From NCBI GenBank assembly GCA_050729795.1, contig JBOHME010000001.1:51886-115885 (forward strand): 64,000 nt of DNA. The letters are read 5' to 3'. This DNA is from AP-15 sp050729795 (GTDB lineage: Bacteria; Pseudomonadota; Alphaproteobacteria; ATCC43930; CGMCC-115725). This document shows positions 16,061-24,385 of this stretch, piece after piece. The notes under the pieces are model-generated. The model saw only the letters and a list, made by a program, of their open reading frames with translations. It searched no databases and had not been told where the DNA came from. The position numbers and the translations under genes were made by a program. Numbering within the stretch: position 1 is the stretch's first letter; each line of letters opens with the position of its first letter.

Positions 16061-17055
16061 TCGACGTGCAGCCGAGCGATGTCGCGCTCGCCCCCTGGCT
16101 GCCGGCTGGGATCGGGCTCGACAATCTGATAGCAGCACTTGCCTCGCTGGCGGTCCTCGTGACCTGCATCGCGATGTGGCACGCGGTGCGGCCGAAGAAT
16201 GCATTCGAGCGGCGACTGGCGGAGATCACCAGGCGCAAGGAATTATTGCGCCGCGAGGCTCTGGCGGTGCGCAATCGCCGGCAGTGGCAGCGGCCGGTCG
16301 GGTTGATGCGGCAAGCGGTGACGCGGCTCGATCTGCTGCGCTCCAAGCATGCGGCCGAAGCACGGCTGATGCTGGCCCGCGCCGGAATCCGATCTCCCGA
16401 CGCAATGATCGGCTATCTGTTTGCCCGGTTGTGCCTGCCGTCGCTGTTCGGCTTTGCCATGCTCGCAAACGATTACGGACTGCATCTGCTGCCGAGCCCG
16501 GCAGAGTTCCGGTTCGTGCCGGCGCTCGCGGCGGTGGCGCTGGGTTTTTACGCGCCAAAGCTGTACCTGAGGAACGCGGCCGGCAAGCGCGCCAAGCAGC
16601 TGCAACTCGCCCTGCCGGACGGTCTCGATTTGATGGTTATCTGTGCCGAGGCCGGTCTCAGCCTCGACGCGACCCTGATCCGGGTTTCGCGCGAACTTGC
16701 CGCCAGCTGGCCCGAGCTCGCCGAGGAGTTCGCGATCACCGCGGCTGAGCTGACCTTTCTGCCCGACCGCCGTCTGGCATTTGACAACCTCAACAATCGC
16801 ACCGATTCGGATGCGATTCGGGCAGTGGTTAATACCTTGCAGCAAACGGCGAAGTTCGGCACCCCACTCGCCCAGTCATTGCGCGTTCTGTCGATCGAGT
16901 CACGCACCGCGCGGATGACCCGTGCCGAGGAAAAGGCGGCACGGCTGCCGGCGATGCTGACGGTCCCGATGATCGTGTTCATTCTGCCGACCCTGTTCAT
17001 CGTCCTGCTCGGCCCGGCGGCGATCAGCATCATGGATACGTTCAGCAAGCATTGA
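16057..17055 (+). CDS. tadC: Inner-membrane platform protein TadC
   Basis: A protein of 332 residues, the second T2SSF-domain platform protein. It shows LALPDGLDLMVICAEAGLSL, TPLAQSLRVLSIESRTARMT, EEKAARLPAMLTVPMIVFIL and the C-terminal helix FILPTLFIVLLGPAAI, all typical of TadC. ATGA overlap with tadB indicates coupling. It is the last plus-strand gene of the Tad operon; the TPR gene that follows is convergent. Confidence 0.92.
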   Translation: MIDVQPSDVALAPWLPAGIGLDNLIAALASLAVLVTCIAMWHAVRPKNAFERRLAEITRRKELLRREALAVRNRRQWQRPVGLMRQAVTRLDLLRSKHAAEARLMLARAGIRSPDAMIGYLFARLCLPSLFGFAMLANDYGLHLLPSPAEFRFVPALAAVALGFYAPKLYLRNAAGKRAKQLQLALPDGLDLMVICAEAGLSLDATLIRVSRELAASWPELAEEFAITAAELTFLPDRRLAFDNLNNRTDSDAIRAVVNTLQQTAKFGTPLAQSLRVLSIESRTARMTRAEEKAARLPAMLTVPMIVFILPTLFIVLLGPAAISIMDTFSKH

Positions 17056-17117
17056 GCGGGCGCCAGCCTTCGCATGCGGCCCAAAGACCATATGCCGGGC
17101 CGCGCAACGCAGAGCGG

Positions 17118-17170
17118 CATCGGCCGCCATGTCGTTGAACGACCCCGATCTCATCGGCCGCCATGTCGTT
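17118..17170. repeat. 34-base direct repeat after tadC
   Basis: CATCGGCCGCCATGTCGTT occurs at 17118-17136 and 17152-17170 and a third, truncated copy (CATCGGCGG) starts around 17187. It fills the convergent gap between tadC and the TPR gene. Confidence 0.85.
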
Positions 17171-17195
17171 ACGCGACCCCTGATCTCATCGGCGG

Positions 17196-18092
17196 TCACG
17201 AAGGGCCGGCTACAGATGGACCGGTCGCGTTCCGCCGCGTCCCGGCCGACAGGATCGCCCGCCCGCGTGCGTCGGGCGACAGGTCGCGGAGCGTCTGGTA
17301 ATAGGCAAGGTTGTGCTCGACCGAAGCCTCGTCGAGGTCGATCCGGCCGAGCCGTGCGGCTTCGTCGACACTGCCCTCAAGGCCATAGATCAGAGCCAGC
17401 GACTGTCGCTCCTGCGCCGAGGAGGACGGCGCCATCGCGACCGGCTGCAACACCGCGATCGCGTCCGGGTAATCGTCGCTCAGCGCCAGCGACAGCGCCA
17501 GATCGACCGTCAGCGCAGGATCGCCGGGCGATTTTGCGAGACCGCGCCGATAATCGGCCTGCGCCAGCGGATGCCGACCCGAGAAGTCCTCGGTGACGCC
17601 GAGCAGGACCATCAGCTTCGGATCGCCGGGGTTTGCCTTTTCCGCTGTGGCCAACGGCACCAAAGCCAGCTGCGGACGTCCGGTTTCGAGATATGCCTTA
17701 GCCAGCCCGCGCAGCGCCTGCTGGCTGTCGGCGTCACGGGCCAGCGCCGAATTGTAGGCGAGGATCGCCTCGTCGACCTCGCCGCCCGCGAGCAGCATGT
17801 CGCCGATCGCGACAAACGGCGCCGAGGCCGCCGGCTCGATCGCGGCAGCGCGACGGTACACACTGAGCGCATTGGGATAATCACCGCCGGAGCGGGCCGC
17901 GCCGGCGATCCGCATCAGCGCGCCATAAGACGGAGGCGAGCCGCCGCCATCGCGGCCGTTGACGCTAAGCGGGTCGAGATGGAGCGGGAACGGCTCACAC
18001 CCGGCCGCAAGCATCGCCAACATCACCGCAACCGTCCGTCCAAAGACGCAGAGACGATTACCGCGCCGCTCGCCCCGTTCGCTCTCGCCCAT
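17196..18092 (-). CDS. tadD: TadD-like TPR lipoprotein
   Basis: A protein of 298 residues from ATG 18092. The N-terminus is a lipoprotein signal (VAVMLAMLAAGC, Cys about residue 31). At least four TPR-like repeats follow, for example YPNALSVYRRAAAIEPA, VDEAILAYNSALARDAD, GRPQLALVPLATAEKANPGD and HPLAQADYRRGLAKSPGD. TadD supports secretin assembly in Tad systems, and the position beside tadC agrees. It is transcribed toward tadC. An in-frame TTG at 18158 would bury the signal peptide, so I prefer the shorter start. Confidence 0.88.
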   Translation of the reverse strand: MGESERGERRGNRLCVFGRTVAVMLAMLAAGCEPFPLHLDPLSVNGRDGGGSPPSYGALMRIAGAARSGGDYPNALSVYRRAAAIEPAASAPFVAIGDMLLAGGEVDEAILAYNSALARDADSQQALRGLAKAYLETGRPQLALVPLATAEKANPGDPKLMVLLGVTEDFSGRHPLAQADYRRGLAKSPGDPALTVDLALSLALSDDYPDAIAVLQPVAMAPSSSAQERQSLALIYGLEGSVDEAARLGRIDLDEASVEHNLAYYQTLRDLSPDARGRAILSAGTRRNATGPSVAGPS

Positions 18093-18237
18093 ACCGGCCC
18101 CATCAAACCAAAGCCGTTTGGGGCTGGTTAGGCAACGAACGTCAAAATTTCGTCCCAAGTCTTAGATCGCAGCAAATTCAACCGCTTTGTAGTAGTGCCT
18201 CACGATCAAAAAGGGATCACGAACCGGCGAATCGACA

Positions 18238-20919
18238 CTACTCGGCGACCGCCGCCGGTGGGCTCATCGCTCTGGAGGCAACGGCTCTTTCGACCGCGTC
18301 GAGCGCGGCCTGGGCCTTGGCCGGTTCGGGACCGCCCGCCTGGGCCATCTCGGCGCGGCCGCCGCCGCCGGTGCCGCCCACCGCCGCCGCCCCACTCCGA
18401 ACGAGCTCGACAGCGTCGAAGCGGCTGGCCAGGTCCGGCGTCACCCCGACCACGATCGCCGCCTTTCCATCGGCCCGCGACACCAAGGCGACAATGCCGG
18501 AGCCGATCCTCCGTTTCAGATCGTCAGCCAGGGATTTGAGCTCGCGGCCCGGCACATTGTCCACAACGCGGCCGTCAAAGGCGATTTCGCCGATGCGCTT
18601 TTCGCCGGATCGGGTGGCCGGACCAGCGCTCGCCAAAGCCCGACGGGCATCTGCCAGTTCGCGTTCGAGCCGGCGGCGCTCGTCGACCAGCGCACCGAGA
18701 CGCGTCGGCAATTCGGCCGGGCTGGTGCGCAGCGCCGCCGCAGCCTGCCGGAGGATCCCCTCCTCCTCGGCAAGATATGCCTCCGCGGCGGCACCGGTCA
18801 GCGCTTCGATCCGGCGCACTCCGGAAGCGATCGCGGTCTCGGAGACGATCTTGAACAGACCGATGTCACCGGTGCGCCGCACATGAGTCCCGCCGCACAG
18901 CTCGACCGAATATAGCCGCGTCTCGTCATCACGCATGCCACCCATCGAGACAACGCGGACCTCGTCGCCGTATTTTTCACCGAAAAGCGCGAGCGCACCT
19001 TCGGCCACTGCCCGCTCCGGCGTCAACAGGCGGGTCCCGACCGCCGCGTTGGTCCGGATGCGCTCGTTGACCTCGGCCTCGATCACGCGCAGATCACCCG
19101 GTGTCAGCGGCTTCGGGTGGCTGAAATCAAACCGCAGCCGGTCCGGAGCGACCAGCGAGCCCTTCTGCGTCACGTGCTCGCCGAGCCGCCGGCGCAATGC
19201 CTGGTGCAGCAGATGGGTTACCGAATGATTGGCGCGCAGGCGCCGGCGGCGGGCGACATCGACGCGCAGCTCGACCGCGTCGCCTATTTTGAGTGTACCG
19301 TGCGCCAGCCGACCGAGATGGACATGCAGGTCGCCAGCCTTTTTGACCGTATCGTGCACGACGAGCTCGGTCCCGGTCGCTGAAAACGCCACGCCCGTAT
19401 CACCCATCTGGCCGCCCGACTCGGCATAAAATGGCGTCTGGTTGACGATCAGCGCGATTTCGTCGCCGGCCGACGCCGCGTCGATGCGGGCGCCATCGCG
19501 CAACAGCGCCAGCGCGACCCCCTCGGCAGCTTCGGTCTCGTAGCCGAGAAATTCGGTAGCGCCCAGCTCTTCACGCAGCGAGAACCACACCGCTTCGGTC
19601 GCGGCCTCGCCCGAGCCGACCCAGTTCCGGCGCGCTTCCGCGCGCTGCCGCGCCATTGCCGCTTCAAAGCCCTCGATCGCGACCTTGCGGCCCTGCGCAC
19701 GCAGCACGTCTTCGGTCAGGTCGAGCGGAAACCCGTAGGTATCGTAGAGCCGGAACGCGGTCTCACCGGAGACCGCCTCGCCGGGATCGAGCCGCGCGGT
19801 CTCGTCCGCCAAGAGGCGCAGCCCGCGTTCCAGCGTCTGCTTGAAACCGGTCTCCTCGAGCAACAGCGTCTCGCCGATCAGCGGCTCGGCGCGCACCAGC
19901 TCGGGATAGGCCGTTCCCATCTGCCGCACCAGCGCCGGGACCAGCCGCCACATCAGCGGCTCCTTGCAGCCGAGCAGGTGGGCATGACGCATTGCCCGGC
20001 GCATGATGCGGCGCAACACGTAGCCGCGCCCCTCCTTGCTCGGCAGCACGCCGTCGGCGATCAGGAACGCGGAGGCGCGCAGATGGTCGGCGATGACCCG
20101 ATGCGAGACGGCATGTGGGCCATCCGCCGCCATGCCGGAGGCTTCGGCCGACGCCTCGATCAAGGTACGAAACAGGTCGATATCGTAATTGTCATGCTTG
20201 CCCTGCAGCACCGCGGCGATGCGTTCGAGCCCCATCCCGGTGTCGATCGATGGCCGCGGCAATGCGCCGCGCTTGCCCGGCGCGAGCTGCTCGTACTGCA
20301 TAAAGACGAGGTTCCAGATCTCGACAAAGCGGTCGCCATCCGCATCGGCGCTGCCCGGCGGCCCGCCCGCGATTGCCGGCCCGTGATCCCAGAAAATCTC
20401 CGAGCATGGCCCGCACGGCCCGAGATCGCCCATCGCCCAGAAATTATCCGAAGTGGCGATCGGCACGATGCGCTCGCGCGGCAGCCCGGCGATCCGCGCC
20501 CACAGCGATGCAGCCTCGTCGTCCTCGGCGTAGACCGTCACCAGCAGCCGGTCGCGGCTGAGCCCGAACTCGCGGGTAATCAGGTTCCAAGCCAGCTCGA
20601 TCGCCCGCTCCTTGAAATAATCGCCAAATGAGAAATTGCCGAGCATCTCGAAAAAGGTGTGGTGCCGTGCGGTATAGCCGACGTTCTCAAGATCGTTATG
20701 CTTGCCACCCGCGCGCACGCATTTCTGCGCCGTGGCGGCGCGCGGATAGGGCCGCTTCTCCAGACCGGTAAAAACGTTCTTGAACTGGACCATGCCGGCA
20801 TTGGTGAACAGCAAGGTCGGGTCGTTGCGCGGCACCAGCGGGCTCGACGCCACGACCTCATGGCCGTGTCTGGCAAAGTAGTCGAGAAACGCGGTGCGGA
20901 TGTCGTTGGTCGTCTGCAT
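18238..20919 (-). CDS. alaS: Alanyl-tRNA synthetase
   Basis: A protein of 893 residues, full length for bacterial AlaRS. It shows the class II motifs (FTNAGMVQFKNVF, HHTFFEMLGNFSFGDYFK, GMGLERIAAVLQG), the editing domain (NHSVTHLLHQALR with CGGTHVRRTGDIGLFKI, giving the HxxxH and CxxxH zinc ligands) and a C-Ala domain near the end (GGTGGGGRAEMAQAGG). It charges tRNA-Ala in the cytoplasm and edits mischarged Ser/Gly. ATG 20919 starts the conserved MQTTNDIRTAFLDYFARHGH; the longer frame adds an unconserved 16 residues. Confidence 0.98.
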   Translation of the reverse strand: MQTTNDIRTAFLDYFARHGHEVVASSPLVPRNDPTLLFTNAGMVQFKNVFTGLEKRPYPRAATAQKCVRAGGKHNDLENVGYTARHHTFFEMLGNFSFGDYFKERAIELAWNLITREFGLSRDRLLVTVYAEDDEAASLWARIAGLPRERIVPIATSDNFWAMGDLGPCGPCSEIFWDHGPAIAGGPPGSADADGDRFVEIWNLVFMQYEQLAPGKRGALPRPSIDTGMGLERIAAVLQGKHDNYDIDLFRTLIEASAEASGMAADGPHAVSHRVIADHLRASAFLIADGVLPSKEGRGYVLRRIMRRAMRHAHLLGCKEPLMWRLVPALVRQMGTAYPELVRAEPLIGETLLLEETGFKQTLERGLRLLADETARLDPGEAVSGETAFRLYDTYGFPLDLTEDVLRAQGRKVAIEGFEAAMARQRAEARRNWVGSGEAATEAVWFSLREELGATEFLGYETEAAEGVALALLRDGARIDAASAGDEIALIVNQTPFYAESGGQMGDTGVAFSATGTELVVHDTVKKAGDLHVHLGRLAHGTLKIGDAVELRVDVARRRRLRANHSVTHLLHQALRRRLGEHVTQKGSLVAPDRLRFDFSHPKPLTPGDLRVIEAEVNERIRTNAAVGTRLLTPERAVAEGALALFGEKYGDEVRVVSMGGMRDDETRLYSVELCGGTHVRRTGDIGLFKIVSETAIASGVRRIEALTGAAAEAYLAEEEGILRQAAAALRTSPAELPTRLGALVDERRRLERELADARRALASAGPATRSGEKRIGEIAFDGRVVDNVPGRELKSLADDLKRRIGSGIVALVSRADGKAAIVVGVTPDLASRFDAVELVRSGAAAVGGTGGGGRAEMAQAGGPEPAKAQAALDAVERAVASRAMSPPAAVAE

Positions 20920-21236
20920 ATGACAGATTGTGGCCTCGCGCGGCCGCAGTGCAAGAGGGTGCCGCACCGGGTTGCATCGATTGCGCGCCTTCTCGCCGTA
21001 TCGACCGCTGCCTGCCCGACCGCTTTCTGCCGAAGACGATGCCAGGCGCGGCCCGGGATCCTCATCCCCGGATCCTCATGGGGAGGCGCTAGCAACCGGG
21101 CGACACCGGTCGGTCCCCGTCCCGGCTGCGAACGGTTCGCCGCGCAACGCACCGCCGCGGCATCCGCTGCTGCATTAACTGCGCTTCCATTTCTTCCCGA
21201 CATGATCGGCTCACGCTCCACCATCTCCTCGGGATC
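20920..21236. other. Divergent intergenic region alaS/PAP2 with a 14-base repeat
   Basis: These 317 bases should hold both promoters. GGATCCTCAT is repeated at 21056-21065 and 21070-21079 (14-base period), and the copies and their C/G-run flanks could form a hairpin. No gene or clear promoter is seen. Confidence 0.5.
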
Positions 21237-22613
21237 ATGTGCGCTCTACAACCGCCGCAATGCGACCGCGCCCTCGCGCTCGCCCGACAAGCGCGTCAGA
21301 ATGGTTATATTGTGGCCGGCGTCACGGCCGCGATCACCGCCGCAATTGCGACGAATTTTGCTGGATTTTCGCGAGAATTGTTGCTGGGGTCGTTCGCCAA
21401 GCACTCGGCATTTGCCGGTTTTCTGGCGGCGACCTACATCCTGATCTTGGGAGCGAGAAAGCGCGAGATGGCCGCCATGGCCGTCATGCTGGCCGCCGCC
21501 GGGATCGCGCGGCACGTGGGCATCCTGAGGCCGTGGGCGGTTGGACTGACCGTGTGGTCGATCTGCGTGATCGTCGTCCTGCCGTTTTCCGATCGAGACA
21601 GTCAGTACTGGAATTACGGCATTTCGCGTCTACACTTTATCGTATTTGGTTCGCTGCTGCTGCCCGCGGCCTCCACTCTGGCGCTCATCGGGCAACAGCT
21701 GACGATCACACAGTCACATACCTTTGATATCCCGTCCTATCTGGTCGATCACTCGTACGGATTTTCGGCAGCCGCGGCTATGGGAAACGTCGTCTGGGCC
21801 CATCCCGGTCTACATCAGTCGCTCAAGATCGTCTATGGCTGGCTGCCAGCGGCCGTAGCGGCCTGTTATGCGCTAAACGTACGCGCCGGCAATCCTGATG
21901 CCGATGTCTTATTAAAGGCGGCGCTGGCGAGCGGTGCGATCGCTTTTTTCCTCTATCATCTTTTTCCGGCGGCGGGGCCAGCCTATGCATTCGGCCGAGC
22001 ATTTCCGGGGGCGCTACCGGACCCCGCCACCCTTGTGGCCGCGCCGGCAACGCTGGCTGTGCCGGGCGCGCCGCGCAATTGCATGCCCTCCGTCCACTTG
22101 GCCTGGGTGATCCTGGCAGCCGCGGAGTCGCGCTCGCTGGGCCGGGTGTGGCGAGCGATCTTTATGCTGTTCGCCGCTCTCACCGCCTGCGCGACCCTGG
22201 CGCTCGGCGAGCATTACCTGATCGATCTCGTCGTCGCGGTGCCGTTCACGTTGAGCATGCATGCGCTGTTCGCGCGACGGCGGGCGTGGCTCATTGGCTG
22301 GCGCGCGACAGTGCTGGCAGGCGGGCTCGCGACGCTGGGCTGGCTGTTGTTTTTGCGGGCGTGGACACCGCCGCTGCATGTCTCGCCGCTGCTCTGGCTG
22401 ATCACCATCGTGACCCTTGCTGGGAGCACGGCGCTGCGCTTTGCGCCGGGCGGGCAATTGGCAAGATTTGCTGTCCGATGCGCGGCATGTCTCGTCGCGG
22501 CGCCGGACCGACCTGCGGGCGATGCCGCTCTGCTGAGCGAACCGAACGCGGCCGGCAACGGCGCTCAGACTTCCGCGCGCCAAACCGCGAACACTGTCTT
22601 GCCGAATTTGTAG
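21237..22613 (+). CDS. PAP2-family membrane phosphatase/transferase, AUR1-like
   Basis: A polytopic protein of 458 residues with about ten membrane segments. The active-site motifs are RNCMPSVHLAW (PSVH) near residue 285 and GEHYLIDLVVAVPF near residue 325. The canonical first PAP2 motif (KxxxxxxRP) is absent, as in the AUR1/inositol-phosphorylceramide-synthase subgroup. Such enzymes cleave or transfer a phospho-headgroup at the outer face of the inner membrane. The ribosome site before ATG 21237 is weak. Its last 49 bases overlap the 3' end of the convergent methyltransferase gene. The neighbours suggest a lipid-glycan role. Confidence 0.75.
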   Translation: MCALQPPQCDRALALARQARQNGYIVAGVTAAITAAIATNFAGFSRELLLGSFAKHSAFAGFLAATYILILGARKREMAAMAVMLAAAGIARHVGILRPWAVGLTVWSICVIVVLPFSDRDSQYWNYGISRLHFIVFGSLLLPAASTLALIGQQLTITQSHTFDIPSYLVDHSYGFSAAAAMGNVVWAHPGLHQSLKIVYGWLPAAVAACYALNVRAGNPDADVLLKAALASGAIAFFLYHLFPAAGPAYAFGRAFPGALPDPATLVAAPATLAVPGAPRNCMPSVHLAWVILAAAESRSLGRVWRAIFMLFAALTACATLALGEHYLIDLVVAVPFTLSMHALFARRRAWLIGWRATVLAGGLATLGWLLFLRAWTPPLHVSPLLWLITIVTLAGSTALRFAPGGQLARFAVRCAACLVAAPDRPAGDAALLSEPNAAGNGAQTSARQTANTVLPNL

Positions 22614-23272
22614 CGGGTCAGCGGATCGAGACGGCGCGACGCGGGCACCAGCGAGTGGTCCCACACCGCAATTTGCCGCTGCGACGGCAGCGCCTTGCGC
22701 AAGATCAGCCGATTGGCGAGCGAGGCGAAAAACCCCGCGCAGTCGAGCATCAGAAACGCATCGAGCCGGCACCCTTCGGGGGTCAGCGCGATGAGGCTCG
22801 TGTGATCGTAGCGCCGATGATGACCGATCGCCGCGTCAAACCCGCTGAACAGGAACGGATGAGCCGGCCCCACGACAACGAGATTGCCACCCTCCGCCAG
22901 ATGGCCGCGAGCACGCGCCAGCTCGGCCCGATCATCGGCGATATGTTCGAGCACATCGAGATAGAGGATCGTGTCGAAGCGCAGGGCCGGGTCGAGGTCG
23001 CCGATCGTGCCGGTCGCGACACGACAGGGTGCGAGCGACCGGCGAAGCGCGTTAGCGGCGCCGATCTGTTGGGCCAGGTCCGGATCGGGCTCGAGGCTGG
23101 TCCATTCGACGACGCGCGGGTTGCACAGATACGCGATGTTGGTGCCGATGCCGGCGCCGACATCGAGCACCCGCCCGGTGACGAAAGGGTCCAGCACCGA
23201 GGCGAGATAGGATTTCCAGTTGGTTGCCGTCGCAAACAGCTCGAGCTCAGAACCGACGTAATGATAGCTCAT
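22565..23272 (-). CDS. Class I SAM-dependent methyltransferase
   Basis: A protein of 235 residues. The SAM-binding motif I is VLDVGAGIGTN near residue 35; an acidic post-motif (TSLEPDPDLAQQIG) and motif II (FDTILYLDVLEHIADD) follow. A His-rich GHHRRYDHTSLIAL resembles methyltransferases that act on lipid-linked or quinone-like substrates. ATG 23272 overlaps the stop of the upstream glycosyltransferase by four bases, so the two are coupled and likely act on one product. The substrate is unknown. Confidence 0.85.
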   Translation of the reverse strand: MSYHYVGSELELFATATNWKSYLASVLDPFVTGRVLDVGAGIGTNIAYLCNPRVVEWTSLEPDPDLAQQIGAANALRRSLAPCRVATGTIGDLDPALRFDTILYLDVLEHIADDRAELARARGHLAEGGNLVVVGPAHPFLFSGFDAAIGHHRRYDHTSLIALTPEGCRLDAFLMLDCAGFFASLANRLILRKALPSQRQIAVWDHSLVPASRRLDPLTRYKFGKTVFAVWRAEV

Positions 23273-24273
23273 GCGGCGGACCGCACCGCCGCGACGATCT
23301 CCGGTCGCAGGCCAAAGCGGAACTCCTCGCGCGCGGCAATAAAGCAGCGGCAATCGACAATCGGCACGATCGGCCGCAAGCTGCGCCGGGCCAGCACCGT
23401 CAGGCTCGATGCGACCATGACGACCAGCGTTTCCAGCAGCATGATCAGCAAATCGCCAATCGCGGTCGTGGCCCAGCCGGGAACGGCGAGATCGGTGGCG
23501 ATGCGGATCGTGACCGCGGCGGCGATGGCAAGGCCGGCAAGCCCGGCAACGAGCCCCGCAGCGAGCAGGATGCGCACGAAAATCTGGTCGGTGTAGACCG
23601 ACATCGCACTGAGCCCGTGCGCGATCAGCGCCACCAAATTCATCCGTGAACCGCCACGGCAGCGGCGGCCGCGCGCCGTCGGCACGCTGGTGTAGGGAAG
23701 TCGCGAGCGCATGACCGAGGCCGCCAGATGGTTCCACAACTCAGGCATGTGCACGAGCCGACGGACCGCGGCCGGCGGCATCGCACAGAAATTGCCGAAA
23801 TTGATCGCCTGTCCGGTCAACCCGTGAAACAGCAGCCGATAGAGAGCGTACCAGAAGCGAAACATGCGCGGCTCGGCGCGCTCGGTGCGGGCCGCGAACA
23901 CGACGTGGCGCGGCCGGCTGAAGCTCGTGGAAAGCAGAGCGGCGATGTCGCTCGGGCGGTCCTGACCATCGCTGTCCATGACCAGCACCCGGTCGGCATC
24001 GCCGGTTTCGGCGACCGCGCACAGCCCGATCGCAATCGCGCGCTGATGGCCGAGATTGGCGGCAAGACGAATAATCTCGATCGAGCCGACGCACGAACCG
24101 GCCGGCAGGTCGAGGCTCGAAGCCTCGAATGGCGCGGCCGACCCGTCATCGACCGCGCAGAGGCGAAAATCGAGGTCGGACCCGCTGAACGTTTCCGAAA
24201 TCTCGTGAACCAGCGCGGTGAAGGATTCCCAGTCGTCGAGGACCGGCGTCACGATCACGATGTTGTGGGTCAT
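23269..24273 (-). CDS. GT2 family glycosyltransferase with C-terminal membrane helices
   Basis: A protein of 334 residues. The N-terminal GT-A domain begins IVIVTPVLDDWESFTALVHE and has the nucleotide/metal-binding DSDGQDRP near residue 95, as in DPM1/GtrB-like enzymes that make polyprenyl-phosphate sugars. Residues 225-290 contain two long hydrophobic segments. This architecture suggests transfer of a sugar from a nucleotide donor to a lipid carrier at the inner membrane, feeding GT-C enzymes such as the two encoded next on the other strand. It overlaps the methyltransferase gene (ATGA). Confidence 0.82.
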   Translation of the reverse strand: MTHNIVIVTPVLDDWESFTALVHEISETFSGSDLDFRLCAVDDGSAAPFEASSLDLPAGSCVGSIEIIRLAANLGHQRAIAIGLCAVAETGDADRVLVMDSDGQDRPSDIAALLSTSFSRPRHVVFAARTERAEPRMFRFWYALYRLLFHGLTGQAINFGNFCAMPPAAVRRLVHMPELWNHLAASVMRSRLPYTSVPTARGRRCRGGSRMNLVALIAHGLSAMSVYTDQIFVRILLAAGLVAGLAGLAIAAAVTIRIATDLAVPGWATTAIGDLLIMLLETLVVMVASSLTVLARRSLRPIVPIVDCRCFIAAREEFRFGLRPEIVAAVRSAA

Positions 24274-24385
24274 GAGAAAGAGCGCCCGATTACCTTCAAC
24301 CGACTGTGCCCCGACACAGCTTAACGATGAATGAACCCCGATCCCGGTAGGATCGGTGCAGCGCGTTTTGCGGAGAAAGCGGCTG

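Noticed and set aside
22079..23596. A 505-codon plus-strand frame
   Set aside because: It overlaps the 3' part of the PAP2 gene in another frame and runs antisense to the methyltransferase and GT2 genes, both of which carry motifs.
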